Assembly (NCBI RefSeq): GCF_003258295.1 | Contig: NZ_QKYN01000040.1 | Location: 86,113-150,112, forward strand | Length of the DNA: 64,000 bases | Direction: 5' to 3' | Source of the DNA: Streptacidiphilus pinicola | GTDB lineage: Bacteria; Actinomycetota; Actinomycetes; Streptomycetales; Streptomycetaceae | Shown: positions 16,540-24,601 of the stretch, one piece after another | Layout of the letters: each line of letters begins with the position of its first letter | Numbering within the stretch: position 1 is the stretch's first letter | Program-made: the position numbers and the translations under genes | Notes under the pieces: model-generated | Told to the model about the DNA's origin: nothing | Database searches by the model: none | What the model saw: only the letters and a program-made list of their open reading frames with translations

Positions 16540-16569
16540 TTGACTCCAATCATGAGACTCAGCTCGCAT
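16540..16569. promoter_or_regulatory. TetR operator P3 and overlapping promoters
   Basis: TCATGAGA at 16550-16557, read on the minus strand as TCTCATGAT, matches nine bases of P1. It lies between TTGACT (16540-16545) and a weak TCGCAT (16564-16569) reading right, and on the -35 of the leftward tetR promoter. Confidence 0.4.
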
Positions 16570-16849
16570 CAAGCGCTGCCGGATCGGGACCCTGGTCGGC
16601 GACGCCGCCCATCCCAGGGCGCCCAACGGCGAAGGGGCGAATCTGGCCATGCAGGACGCCGCCCAACTCGGCCGGGCCCTCGCCGCCTACCCCGACGACA
16701 TGGAGGCCGCACTGACCGCCTTCGGGCAGGACTTGTTCGCCCGCGCCGTGGCCGTCGAAGCAGACGACGGAATGTACTCACTCATGATCGACGGCCAGGC
16801 TCCCCACAGCACGCTCGCCCTGATGACCCACGCCGGAGCAGTCCGCTGA
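16568..16849 (+). pseudogene. C-terminal fragment of an FAD-dependent monooxygenase
   Basis: The frame reads RIGTLVGDAAHPRAPNGEG and then ANLAMQDAAQLG and about 65 more residues to TGA at 16847. GDAAH and PNGEGANLA form the second FAD-binding motif of TetX/PHBH-type aromatic hydroxylases. The N-terminal two thirds, including the GxGxxG motif, are absent and no start with a ribosome site exists. It abuts the tetR promoter, so the original gene was probably its divergent target, truncated by deletion. An ATG at 16649 could start a 66-residue product but that would not fold as an enzyme. Confidence 0.65.
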
Positions 16850-16905
16850 CAGCCCGCGACCACAAAGACCCCATGAGGGAAGGCCGCCGACGGCCCCCAC
16901 GTTGG

Positions 16906-17589
16906 TCAGGCCGCGTTCCCGGTGGAGTAGCCGCGAAGGACGGCGGTGAGGATGTCGGCGAGGCGCGGTGCGACGTCGACGACAGCGTGGGCGAGTTCGG
17001 GGGTGTCCTCGTAGAAGCGGCGCAGTTCGGTGCCGGGTGCGGCCATCTGCCACAGCGCGCCGGCCATGCCGGTGGCGGTCGCGACGGCATTGCCGGCCTG
17101 AGCGGGGGTGAGCGGGAGGACCGCGCACAGCGCCGAGCCGACGGCTGCGGCCTCGGTGAGGGCGAGGGTCTTGAAGATGCGGACGGCGTCGAGGGAAACT
17201 CCGCGTTCGAGGTTGAGCGGGGTGTGGGCGAGCAAATCGCAGAACAGCGGCCGGGCCGTGAGCGTCCGCGCCAGGACGTCGGCGACCGCGGCGGGTCCGG
17301 TCTCCGTGTCAGCAGCGCCTTTGCCCGCCGGCGGGCAAAGGCGGTCGCGGACGTCCTGCGACCATTCCCGCCATCCGTCCGCCGCCAACCGCAGGAAGAT
17401 CTCCTCCCGGGTCTCGAAGTACCGCAGCATCGCCGACTTGTGCATGCCCACGGCCGAGGCGATGTCGGTGAGGGTCACCGCGCGGACACCGTGCTCGGTG
17501 GCCAGGCGCTCGGCCGCCTGGAGGATCGCGGTCTCACGGATCAGCTTGGCCTCGGGGCTGCGGGCGCGCTCGAACTTCGGCTGGTTCAC
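16906..17589 (-). CDS. TetR family transcriptional regulator (second)
   Basis: 227 residues from GTG 17589. N-terminal HTH at about 20-65 with AVTLTDIASAVGMHKSAMLRYFETREEIFLRL. The C-terminal domain has the helical character of TetR_C groups that bind small hydrophobic ligands. It is divergent from the SDR at 17701, with two different palindromes between them (17604-17616 and 17626-17638). In actinomycetes this arrangement usually means that the TetR protein represses the neighbouring dehydrogenase and itself (inference). Confidence 0.9.
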   Translation of the reverse strand: MNQPKFERARSPEAKLIRETAILQAAERLATEHGVRAVTLTDIASAVGMHKSAMLRYFETREEIFLRLAADGWREWSQDVRDRLCPPAGKGAADTETGPAAVADVLARTLTARPLFCDLLAHTPLNLERGVSLDAVRIFKTLALTEAAAVGSALCAVLPLTPAQAGNAVATATGMAGALWQMAAPGTELRRFYEDTPELAHAVVDVAPRLADILTAVLRGYSTGNAA

Positions 17590-17603
17590 CCGATCATGCT
17601 AGC

Positions 17604-17616
17604 GCAACCGGGTTGC
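17604..17616. promoter_or_regulatory. Palindrome GCAACC-G-GGTTGC, candidate operator
   Basis: Perfect 6-bp arms around one base, 15 bp before the TetR start codon and within its likely leader. Confidence 0.45.
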
Positions 17617-17625
17617 ACTATTAAC

Positions 17626-17638
17626 GAAACAGCGTTTC
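17626..17638. promoter_or_regulatory. Palindrome GAAAC-AGC-GTTTC, candidate TetR operator
   Basis: Perfect 5-bp arms around three bases in the divergent tetR/SDR intergenic region. The GAAACNNNGTTTC shape is common for TetR sites. Confidence 0.5.
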
Positions 17639-17700
17639 ACTAGGAGTGCGCCCCTGGCGCGACCCCCTCAGCTCCCAGTGCAAGTGAAAGCAGGCACGCC

Positions 17701-18561
17701 ATGCCAGCCAAGACGGTCGTCATCACCGGCACCAGCAGCGGCTTCGGTCATCTCGCCGTACGACGTTTCGCCGACGCCGGATGGAACATCGTCGCCACCG
17801 TGCGCAAGAAGGCGGACCTCGACGTCCACTCCGGCCTGGACAACGTCAAGACGCTCCTGCTGGACGTCGACGACGAGCAGGCCGACCTTGCGTTCGCTGA
17901 CCTCGCCCTGTCCCAGTTCGGCAACGTGGACGCCCTGATCAACAACGCCGGCTACTTCCAAGGTGGACCCCTGGAGGCATCGACGATGGACCAGGTGCAC
18001 CGCCAGTTCCAGACCAACGTCTTCGGGCTGATCGCGCTGAACAAGGCGTTCATCCCGCTCTTCCGCAAGCAGCGGTCCGGCGTGATCGTCAACGTCAGCT
18101 CGATCAGCGCCGACGGCGGCTACCCCTACACCTCCGTCTACCAGGCGTCCAAGGCCGCCGTCGCGTCCCTCACGGAGGGCCTGCACGCCGAGCTCGCGGA
18201 GTTCGGCGTGATCGTGAAGGCCTTGCACCCCGGCAGCCACGAGACGAAGATCTTCAGCAAGGTCGACCGCGCCGAGGACGTGCCCGCCGACTACGACGCC
18301 GGCTGGGCGGCCTTCGCCTCGCTCAACCTCGTCCGCTCGGACCCCGCCGGAACGGCCGAGGTCATGTTCCGCATGGTCACCGACGGCGACCGCAAGAAGG
18401 TCCACTACTACTCGGGCCCGGACGGCGAGGCGATCCCGCGCGTGAAGCAACTCCTCGGCCAAGACTGGTACTTCGAGGAGCTCAGCGCCCGCAACCGCGG
18501 CCAGGCCAGCCCCCTGTGGACCGCCGTGATGCCGACGCCTGTAGCCGCGCCCGCCGAGTAG
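17701..18561 (+). CDS. Short-chain dehydrogenase/reductase (classical SDR)
   Basis: 286 residues. Cofactor motif TGTSSGFG at about 9-16, NNAG near 81, catalytic serine in VNVSSISADGG and the YxxxK motif as YQASK. Acidic residues after beta-2 are not obvious, so NAD/NADP preference is open. The group (SDR family oxidoreductases with a C-terminal extension of about 40 residues) reduces ketones or oxidises alcohols. It is transcribed away from a TetR regulator and is probably induced by the ligand of that regulator. The ATG at 17701 has only a weak AAAGCAGG upstream. Confidence 0.9.
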   Translation: MPAKTVVITGTSSGFGHLAVRRFADAGWNIVATVRKKADLDVHSGLDNVKTLLLDVDDEQADLAFADLALSQFGNVDALINNAGYFQGGPLEASTMDQVHRQFQTNVFGLIALNKAFIPLFRKQRSGVIVNVSSISADGGYPYTSVYQASKAAVASLTEGLHAELAEFGVIVKALHPGSHETKIFSKVDRAEDVPADYDAGWAAFASLNLVRSDPAGTAEVMFRMVTDGDRKKVHYYSGPDGEAIPRVKQLLGQDWYFEELSARNRGQASPLWTAVMPTPVAAPAE

Positions 18562-18657
18562 CGGGAGCAAGTCCGGACCATGTCCGGCGCGAGCGTGCCC
18601 GGTCAGAAGAGCGCATCATGCTGGGGCGCCTCGAGCGACGGGGCGGTCGTGCCGCCC

Positions 18658-19083
18658 TCAGGACGGCTGCAGGACGGGTGACAGGGCATTGACCCGACGC
18701 GTGGTCAGGACACCCAGGAGAAGGCCGTCGTAGTCGACGACGGGCCACGCCCGCAGGCGCTTGAGCCGCATGGCCTCTGCGGCGAACTCGAGTTTCATGG
18801 CCGGTCGGGCGAAGGGGCCGCGCTGGTGGGTGACGTCGCGGATGAAGGTGTGCTGGGTGTACCACGAACGGGCCAGGAAGACGAGCAGCGCTGACCTGGT
18901 GACCAGGCCCTCGCAGCGTCCGGCGGCGTCGCGCACGAGCAGGTAGGGAATGCCGGGGTTGTCGTCGAAGAGGTCGTTGGCCTGGTCGATGGTGGTGTCG
19001 TCGGCGATCTGGTGCTCGTACGGTTCCATGGCGTCGGCCACGGTCAGGCGGGGGCCCGGGGGGGCGAGAGGTTGGCTGGCCAC
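18658..19083 (-). CDS. CBS-domain pair protein
   Basis: 141 residues from GTG 19083 (GCAGGTG upstream); the frame opens further but nothing there resembles protein. Two CBS motifs are visible: TVADAMEPYEHQI...GIPYLLVRD at 12-60 and a second about 80-135 ending LRAWPVVDYDGLLLGVLTTR. CBS pairs bind AMP, ATP or S-adenosyl ligands and act as energy sensors; a stand-alone pair usually regulates a partner protein. It faces the SDR gene and starts about 250 bp from the DUF5994-type gene at 19338, at the edge of the stress island. Confidence 0.8.
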   Translation of the reverse strand: MASQPLAPPGPRLTVADAMEPYEHQIADDTTIDQANDLFDDNPGIPYLLVRDAAGRCEGLVTRSALLVFLARSWYTQHTFIRDVTHQRGPFARPAMKLEFAAEAMRLKRLRAWPVVDYDGLLLGVLTTRRVNALSPVLQPS

Positions 19084-19337
19084 GATGGCACCTGCGCCTG
19101 TCTCCGGGCGGCCTTGGACGGCCCGGCGGTGTTGTGAGCCCAGGACGATACCGGACGTGTACCGGATACGGGGTGCCCTGGACGCTTCGAGCCTACTCCG
19201 CCGGGGAACAACCGCGGCGGCGACCCGCCGCCGGAGTACGGTGGAGGGAACCGAGGAAGCGCATTCCCACCAACACCCGCGCTGGTGCCGCCCTGGGTCA
19301 TGACAGGTCCGCTCGCGGACCGGACGGGCGACCTCAC

Positions 19338-19823
19338 ATGGCGCCGATGAACCTTTCCTCCTACCCCCCGCCTTTGCGCGTGGACGCGCTCGGCACTCCG
19401 CTCCTGCCCCGGCTGCTGCTGGAAGCGACGTTGTCGCGAACCGGAATGTTCGACGGCGCCTGGTGGCCGCGCTCACGCCATGTCCAGGCCGAGCTGCCCG
19501 ACCTGGTCACCGCGCTGACCGCCCACCTGGGCAGCGTTCTACGGGTCGGACTCGACAGCGTGGCCTGGGACGGGGTCCCCCGCGCGGTCACCGTGAACGG
19601 CCGCCTGATCCGGATCAGCTGGTTCCCCGGCTGCGACTGGACCATCAGCCTCACCCGCGGCTTCCAGGACCACTTCCTGCTCCTGGTCATCCCACCGGCC
19701 ACGGACGCGGACACGGCGTCGGCCGCGATGGCCGGCGCTTCCAGGCGCGGAAATCACAAGACCTCCGCCCAACTGCTCGCTCCGACGTATGCGGCCGACG
19801 GCCTTGTTTCCCTCCAGGATTGA
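19338..19823 (+). CDS. DUF5994-type protein, copy 1
   Basis: 161 residues. The family signature is present: GAWWPRSRHVQAELPDLV, a middle beta region (RVGLDSVAWDGVPRAV, IRISWFPGC) and FLLLVIPPATDADTASAAM before a helical end. I recall this as DUF5994, a small actinobacterial family of unknown function; the number is from memory. No membrane segment or catalytic motif is visible. ATG at 19338 or 19347; ribosome site weak. Three more copies lie at 26395, 27218 and 28095. It is followed by a hairpin that contains its stop codon. Confidence 0.82.
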   Translation: MAPMNLSSYPPPLRVDALGTPLLPRLLLEATLSRTGMFDGAWWPRSRHVQAELPDLVTALTAHLGSVLRVGLDSVAWDGVPRAVTVNGRLIRISWFPGCDWTISLTRGFQDHFLLLVIPPATDADTASAAMAGASRRGNHKTSAQLLAPTYAADGLVSLQD

Positions 19824-19856
19824 CAGCCGATCAGGCCGTTGCCCGCCTGACTGTCA
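19821..19856. terminator. Bidirectional hairpin containing both stop codons
   Basis: TGACAG-CCGA-TCAGGC (19821-19836), loop of 8, GCCTGA-CTGTCA (19845-19856): twelve pairs with a 4-nt bulge. The first three bases are the TGA of the plus-strand gene and the last three are the complement of the TGA of the minus-strand gene. Confidence 0.65.
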
Positions 19857-21083
19857 CAGACGCAGGACGACCAGGGCCGTGTCGTCGGTGGCCCCCGGGG
19901 TGGGGAGGAGATCGAGCAGGAGTGCGTCGGCGATGTGGTCCGGTGGCAGGGTGCGGTGCGCCGCGAGGGAGCGGGCGAGGCGGTCGAGGCCGGTCCCGAT
20001 GTCCTCGTGGCGGCGTTCGATCAGTCCGTCGGTGTAGAGGACGAGCGTGTCCCCGCTGGTGAAGGCATGGCCGGCCTGGGGGCGGGGCACGTGCTCGGGA
20101 CGGGCGCCGAGCGGCGGGTCGGTGGCCTGGTCGAGGAAGACCACGGTTCCGTCCGCGCGCGCCAGGGCGGGCGGGAGGTGCCCGGCGCTGCTGTAGGCCA
20201 GGGTGTGGCTGGTCCAGTCGATGTGGACGGACGCGGCCGTGGTGGACTCGGCGCCGTCGACCGCGCGGGCGTACAGACCGAGCACGTCCAGGGCCTGGGC
20301 CGGTCCGGCCGCCACCCGGGAGGCGGCGCTGAGCGCGCTGCGCAGCTGTCCCATCACGCACGCGGCGGCCAGTCCGTGCCCGACCACGTCGCCGACCGCC
20401 ACCGCCATGCGGTCACCCGGCAGCTCGACCAGGTCGTACCAGTCCCCGCACACGTTCAGCGCGCCGACGGCAGGCCGGTAGCGCACCGCGGCCTGGTGGT
20501 GGTCGGCCAGGTGCGGGACCGGCAGCATCGCCTCCTGCAGCGCGAGCGCGATCTCCCGCTCGCGGGCGTGGGCCAGCCGCAGCCGCTCGTTGACGTCCTG
20601 CAGTTCCCGGGAGCGGGTGTACAGCTCCGCCTCCATCACCTGCGACCGGCCGCCGGCTGCCGCCCGGCCGCGGGCGTGGATGAGCTCGGTGACGTCCTCC
20701 ACCCGGTGCACCAGCAGGACGACGTGGCCCTCGGCGTCCAGAATCGGCGCGTTGATCGGGCTCCAGTAACGCTCCTCCCACTCACCGGGGCGCTGCGACG
20801 ACTGCACGTCGTACCGCTGCAGGGCCATCGTGTCCCGCTCCCCGGTCGCGAGCACCCGGCGCAGCGACGCCTCCAGGTTCCGCACCCCGGTGGCCGTGCG
20901 GTCGTTCGGGTTGTCGGGGAACACATCGAACAGGTAGCGGCCGATCAGCTCCTCCCGGCTGCGGCCGGAGTTGCCCACGAAGTCCTCGTTCGCGTCCGCG
21001 TACACCAGATCCGGCGTCAGCAGCGCCACCATCCCCGGAAGCGCCAGAAACACCGCCTGGTAGTCGATGCCTCCTTGGCTCAC
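19854..21083 (-). CDS. PAS-domain SpoIIE-type serine phosphatase
   Basis: 409 residues. A PAS sensor occupies about 10-130 (GMVALLTPDLVYADANEDFVG, ending VHRVEDVTELIHARGR), a coiled-coil linker about 135-170 (ELQDVNERLRLAHAREREIA), and the PP2C/SpoIIE domain the rest: GDWYDLVELP, VGDVVGHGLAAA and TDDTALVVL carry the metal-binding aspartates. Such proteins dephosphorylate anti-anti-sigma factors in partner-switching stress pathways (family knowledge). GTG at 21083 is used; the ribosome site is poor, while AAGGAGG lies within the first codons. It is 46 bp downstream of the small gene 21130-21504, likely one unit. No RsbW-like kinase domain is attached. Confidence 0.9.
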   Translation of the reverse strand: MSQGGIDYQAVFLALPGMVALLTPDLVYADANEDFVGNSGRSREELIGRYLFDVFPDNPNDRTATGVRNLEASLRRVLATGERDTMALQRYDVQSSQRPGEWEERYWSPINAPILDAEGHVVLLVHRVEDVTELIHARGRAAAGGRSQVMEAELYTRSRELQDVNERLRLAHAREREIALALQEAMLPVPHLADHHQAAVRYRPAVGALNVCGDWYDLVELPGDRMAVAVGDVVGHGLAAACVMGQLRSALSAASRVAAGPAQALDVLGLYARAVDGAESTTAASVHIDWTSHTLAYSSAGHLPPALARADGTVVFLDQATDPPLGARPEHVPRPQAGHAFTSGDTLVLYTDGLIERRHEDIGTGLDRLARSLAAHRTLPPDHIADALLLDLLPTPGATDDTALVVLRL

Positions 21084-21129
21084 CTCACGCCCCGTTCACC
21101 CGACCGGCCGCGCACACGTTCCGCGCGGA

Positions 21130-21504
21130 TCAACGACGGTCGGTCTCGCGCAGGACCACCAGGCGCACGGTGCCGTGGGCGGAGGCGCGTTCGCTGTCCG
21201 GCGACGTCTCGTACACGGTGCCGACGTGCTTGCGGATCACGTCGAGCAGCGCCAGGTCCTGGGAGACGAGTTCGATCCGGGCGATGCCGTCCGAGGACGG
21301 CAGCGGCCGGGTCTGCTCGCCTTCCCGGGGCACGGCGAGGTCCCCGCCGAGCAGGCCCGGGGCGCAGGCCTCCCGGACCAGGTCGGCGATCCGTCCGGCA
21401 GTCCCGGCATCCGCGGTGATCCGGACGTCCAGGACCGTGCCGGCCACCGGACTGTTCTCCCGAACCGAGAGCCGTGTCTCCACCTGGTCGGCGTTCGTAC
21501 CCAT
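21130..21504 (-). CDS. Small conserved-looking protein upstream of the SpoIIE phosphatase, function unknown
   Basis: 124 residues from the ATG at 21504, chosen because AGGAG lies 5 nt upstream; an ATG at 21519 is possible with a poorer site. It has alternating hydrophobic strands (VLDVRITADAGTAGRIADLV, IARIELVSQDLALLDVI, TVRLVVLRETDR) that suggest a compact alpha/beta fold, possibly ferredoxin-like, with no cysteines in a motif and no membrane segment. I do not recognise the family. A 40-bp element shared with the flotillin-like gene lies about 105 bp upstream. Confidence 0.7.
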   Translation of the reverse strand: MGTNADQVETRLSVRENSPVAGTVLDVRITADAGTAGRIADLVREACAPGLLGGDLAVPREGEQTRPLPSSDGIARIELVSQDLALLDVIRKHVGTVYETSPDSERASAHGTVRLVVLRETDRR

Positions 21505-21858
21505 CCGGTCTCCTGTCATGGCGTCCCCGGTCCAGGGTGCCGCCGGGCGCGGCCGGTCGCATCCGGGGAAATATGGCTGGGCCGGTCACCCTCGCCGGGG
21601 GTGAGCCAATTCCATCCTGCACCCGAAGCAGCATCGAGGCGGCAGGGCACGCGCGTTCTTCCTGCGCGCGGGCCCAGCAGGCCGCCCGAGCGCTCGTCAC
21701 CGACGGTCCCGCAGGCCCCTTGGCGGCGGCACCTCGCCATCACCTCCACGTTCGGACCCGGCACACGCCTACCACCGGTGCCGGTGGCTGAGCGTCCTCT
21801 CTCGTGCGGCTCTCCCTGGCAACCGCGACCACGCGCCCGAGGCCGTGCTTGTCGTGTG
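21505..21858. other. Gene-free stretch between helicase and the small SpoIIE-linked gene
   Basis: No convincing reading frame. It holds the shared 40-bp element at 21610-21649 and a small hairpin (CCACCG/CGGTGG, 21772-21787) after the helicase gene that may be its terminator. Confidence 0.5.
21610..21649 (-). repeat. 40-bp shared upstream element, copy A
   Basis: Identical at 34 of 40 positions to copy B at 26273-26312. Read on the minus strand it runs from TGCCCTGCCG to TTCGGGTGCA and GATGGAA. It precedes the leftward gene starting at 21504. GGGTGC near its end resembles the -10 of general-stress (SigB-type) promoters, but no convincing -35 is visible. Confidence 0.6.
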
Positions 21859-23157
21859 TCACCCGGTTGCCGACTGCGAACTGTCCGGGGGCTGGTGCAG
21901 CGGGGTGCGTGAACGGGCTGCCGGGCAGAGGGCGTCGCTCAGCTCTCCTGCTCCGACGCGGGCCTGGACGGCGTGCGGGCTGATGCCGGCCCGTGCCATC
22001 AACTGGGCGACGGCGCGACGCTGGTGGGGCAGGACCAGGGTGACGACCGTGCCCGATCCGCCGGCGCGCGCGGTGCGTCCTCCGCGGTGGAGGTAGTCCT
22101 TGTGGTTGCCGGGTGGGTCGACACAGACGACCAGGCCGAGGTTGTCGACATGGATGCCGCGGGCGGCGACGTTGGTGGCCACCAGCGCGGTGATCTGTCC
22201 CGCCTTGAAGAGTTCCAGCGTGCGCGAGCGCTGGGCCTGTGACTTGCCGCCGTGCAGGGCGTCGGCACGTATTCCGCCGTCCAGGAGCCGCTCGGTGAGC
22301 TGGTCGACCGCGAGACGGGTCTCCACGAACAGCAGCACCCGCTCCTCGCGGGCTGCGATCTCGACGACGACGGCCTGCTTGTCCGTCAGGGTGATCTCGA
22401 GGACGTGATGCTCCGTCGCGGCGAGCACGTCGGCCGACGGGTCCACCACATGCACGACCGGATCCGTCAGGTAGCGGTCCACCAACTGGTCGACGTCGCT
22501 GTCCAAGGTGGCGGAGAACAGCAGGTGCTGGCTCCCGGACGGAACCTGGTCGAGCAAGGCGGTGATCTGCGGCAGGAAGCCCAGGTTGGCCATCTGGTCC
22601 GCTTCGTCGAGCACCGTGACGGCGACCCGGTCCAGAACGCAGTCGCCGCGCTCGACGAGATCCGCCAGCCGGCCCGCGGTGGCGACCACGACCTCGGCGC
22701 CGCCGCGCAGGATGCGAGCCTGGCTGCCGATCGACCGGCCGCCCACCACGGTCGCCACCGTGAGCCGCAGCGACCGGGCATAGGGGGCGAGCGCCTCAGC
22801 CACCTGCTGGGCCAGCTCCCTGGTGGGTACCAGGATCAGGGCACGAGGCCGCCGGGAAACGCCGCGCTGCCCGGCGGTCCGGGCCAGCACGGAGAGCCCG
22901 AACGCGAGCGTCTTTCCGGACCCGGTGCGCCCACGCGCGAGCATGTCGCGCCCGGCGAGGCTGTCGGGGAGCGTGGCCACCTGGATCGCGAACGGCGCGG
23001 ACATCCGCTGACGGGCCAGTTCCCTCACCAGGGCCGGCGGCAAGCCCAGATCCGCGAAGGACGTGGCGACAATCGCCGGAGTGGCCGGGGCCGGACTCGC
23101 GGAGTCGTCCGGCCCGGCGAGCGGCGTTTCGTTGTTCAAACTGTGTGTACGGTGCAT
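21859..23157 (-). CDS. DEAD-box ATP-dependent RNA helicase
   Basis: 432 residues. Motifs in order: Q motif (FADLGL, APFAIQ), I GRTGSGKT, Ia PTRELAQQ, GG (VVGGRS), Ib TAGRL, II DEAD, III SAT, V TNVAARGIHVDNL and VI HRGGRTARAG. The protein is complete with a short basic tail. It unwinds RNA duplexes, usually for ribosome assembly or cold adaptation. The ATG at 23157 has AGGAAGGA upstream. It lies downstream of the cold-shock gene on the same strand but behind a strong terminator, with its own leader containing the palindrome CTTCACGTGAAG, so separate but parallel control is likely. Confidence 0.93.
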   Translation of the reverse strand: MHRTHSLNNETPLAGPDDSASPAPATPAIVATSFADLGLPPALVRELARQRMSAPFAIQVATLPDSLAGRDMLARGRTGSGKTLAFGLSVLARTAGQRGVSRRPRALILVPTRELAQQVAEALAPYARSLRLTVATVVGGRSIGSQARILRGGAEVVVATAGRLADLVERGDCVLDRVAVTVLDEADQMANLGFLPQITALLDQVPSGSQHLLFSATLDSDVDQLVDRYLTDPVVHVVDPSADVLAATEHHVLEITLTDKQAVVVEIAAREERVLLFVETRLAVDQLTERLLDGGIRADALHGGKSQAQRSRTLELFKAGQITALVATNVAARGIHVDNLGLVVCVDPPGNHKDYLHRGGRTARAGGSGTVVTLVLPHQRRAVAQLMARAGISPHAVQARVGAGELSDALCPAARSRTPLHQPPDSSQSATG

Positions 23158-23492
23158 GCAGATCCTTCCTCGGGCAGGCGCTTCGAGGAATTCACGGCCG
23201 CCGACTGCGGTGCGAATTGCAGCAACGAACGGAACAACGGAAACGACGCCAAAAGCGACGGTTTCTCTTCACGTGAAGTGGAGCCTTGCGCACAGGACGA
23301 CGAGAACGTCTCCGGCGCTCGACGGCGGGGCCAGACGGCGCTCCAAAAAAGCGGAGCGCAGGTTCGAGGGGTTCACCCGGCGGCCGAATCCGGGCGTCTC
23401 GGGCGGGTACATCGCCCACCGGCGAAAAGCCGACGCGGCCGGGGCCCGCACCCCCGTGGATGCGGGCCCCGGCCGCGTCTGACGCGTCAGTG
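23158..23492 (-). other. Helicase leader and upstream region
   Basis: No gene. Contains the csp terminator (23432-23479) and the 12-bp perfect palindrome CTTCACGTGAAG (23267-23278), about 110 bp before the helicase ATG. The A-rich tract between (GGAACAACGGAAACGACGCC on the plus strand) is unusual for this genome and suggests a structured or regulated leader. Confidence 0.45.
23432..23479. terminator. Very strong 19-bp stem terminator after the cold-shock gene
   Basis: 23432-23450 pairs perfectly with 23461-23479 around a 10-nt loop; the stem includes GGCCGGGGCCCGCA. It starts 13 bp after the csp stop codon. Confidence 0.85.
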
Positions 23493-23696
23493 TCAGGCCG
23501 GGATGATGTTCTCCGCCTGCGGACCCTTCGGGCCCTGGGTGACGTCGAAGTTCACCTTCTGGCCCTCCTGGAGCTCACGGAAGCCCTGGGTGGCGATGTT
23601 CGAGTAGTGGGCGAAGACGTCGGGACCGCCGCCCTCCTGCTCGATGAAGCCGAAGCCCTTTTCCGCGTTGAACCACTTGACCGTACCGGATGCCAT
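23493..23696 (-). CDS. Cold-shock protein (CspA family)
   Basis: 67 residues, full length for the family. The RNA-binding motifs are RNP1 KGFGFIEQ and RNP2 VFAHYSNI, with Trp in VKWFN. It binds single-stranded RNA or DNA as an RNA chaperone. GAAGGAGAUU-like sequence (AAGGAGATTC) precedes the ATG. Upstream lies about 200 nt without a gene that probably holds a long 5' leader, as is typical for csp genes. It sits next to a DEAD-box helicase, a common functional pairing in RNA remodelling. Confidence 0.95.
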   Translation of the reverse strand: MASGTVKWFNAEKGFGFIEQEGGGPDVFAHYSNIATQGFRELQEGQKVNFDVTQGPKGPQAENIIPA

Positions 23697-24132
23697 CTTG
23701 AATCTCCTTCAGGGGCAATACCCGGGAACCGCACTGTGCGGACCCGCGGTCGCCGCGATGATTGCCCCGTCCGGATGCACCGGAAATACAGAAAGCGCGC
23801 CGCTCGGCCCTGAAGCGGACCGGGCGGGGACTTGAAGTTTTTGGGAACCACAACTGCAACTGATATCGACAGTAGCACGGAATAGCTTCCAACCGTCGGT
23901 CATCCGAAGAGGACGTCACCGGGCCACCACCGGACGGCCCTAGTCAGACACCCCCTCCGTGCGCCAAGCTGCTTCCGAAGGCCCACGGCAAGCACGCGCC
24001 ATGCAGCGCTCGCGTTCTCGTCAGGACGGCTCCCGCCGACGCTCGAACGAGAAGGTGCCCCATGTCCCACATTCCACGCAGTCCCGGCCGGGTACGCGCG
24101 CCTCGCACCACCCCGCCCCCGGCTGCGCTCCG
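23697..24132. other. Divergent intergenic region of csp and the 24133 gene
   Basis: Left half: likely csp leader and promoter, AT-richer than the surroundings (for example CAACTGCAACTGATATCGACAG around 23850-23870 on the plus strand); no clean -35/-10 pair found. Right half: the 24-codon frame at 24062-24136. Otherwise nothing recognised. Confidence 0.4.
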
Positions 24133-24136
24133 GTGA
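24062..24136 (+). CDS. Possible 24-residue leader peptide coupled to the next gene
   Basis: ATG at 24062 with GAGAAGG upstream opens a 24-codon frame rich in Pro and Arg ([15 protein letters not shown] at the start). Its TGA (24134-24136) overlaps the GTG at 24133 of the following gene. The coupling geometry and ribosome site support translation; the peptide itself resembles nothing known. It could simply deliver ribosomes to the next start. Confidence 0.35.
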   Translation: MSHIPRSPGRVRAPRTTPPPAALR

Positions 24137-24468
24137 CCTCCGACGGCGAAGCGCAACTCCGGGCCGATCGGCTGCTGGTAGCGGAGGCTCACGACGTCGC
24201 CGAGGGCTGGCACTTCCTCACGGTGGAGAATCTCGCTCCCAACGGCCGCGCCGACGCCTTGCTGTACGAAGAGGCTCTCGACGCCTTCGACCGCGCCGTC
24301 GGCACCCGTGAGTGCCGGCACCGCGGCCGCGTGCACGGCCTGACCTTCGGCATCCGCGGCGACCATGCCGAACAGCGCATCGCCTGGCTCCGCAGACGTC
24401 TGGAGGCCCTCAGGCCACCGGCCCTGCCGGGCTTCGGCACCTGGGACATCCGCGACGGAGCACGCTGA
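24133..24468 (+). CDS. Hypothetical protein, about 111 residues
   Basis: GTG 24133 chosen because of the GTGA overlap with a preceding 24-codon frame; an in-frame ATG at 24001 lacks a ribosome site. The product is mostly helical (RADRLLVAEAHDVAEGWHFL, DALLYEEALDAFDRAVGT, AEQRIAWLRRRLEAL) and ends FGTWDIRDGAR. No membrane segment, metal motif or known domain. Codon use fits the genome, while the opposite strand reading looks like a shadow. Confidence 0.55.
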   Translation: MTSDGEAQLRADRLLVAEAHDVAEGWHFLTVENLAPNGRADALLYEEALDAFDRAVGTRECRHRGRVHGLTFGIRGDHAEQRIAWLRRRLEALRPPALPGFGTWDIRDGAR

Positions 24469-24601
24469 CGTCGGGACGGACGCGCCCGTCCGACGCGCCG
24501 CACCGGAGCATGACCGCACCATTCGCACGACCGACCCCGCCCAGCCGGGCGGGAACCCGACATCGGCCACCGCCAAAGCGGTCCGTGAGAGAAGGCCACG
24601 C

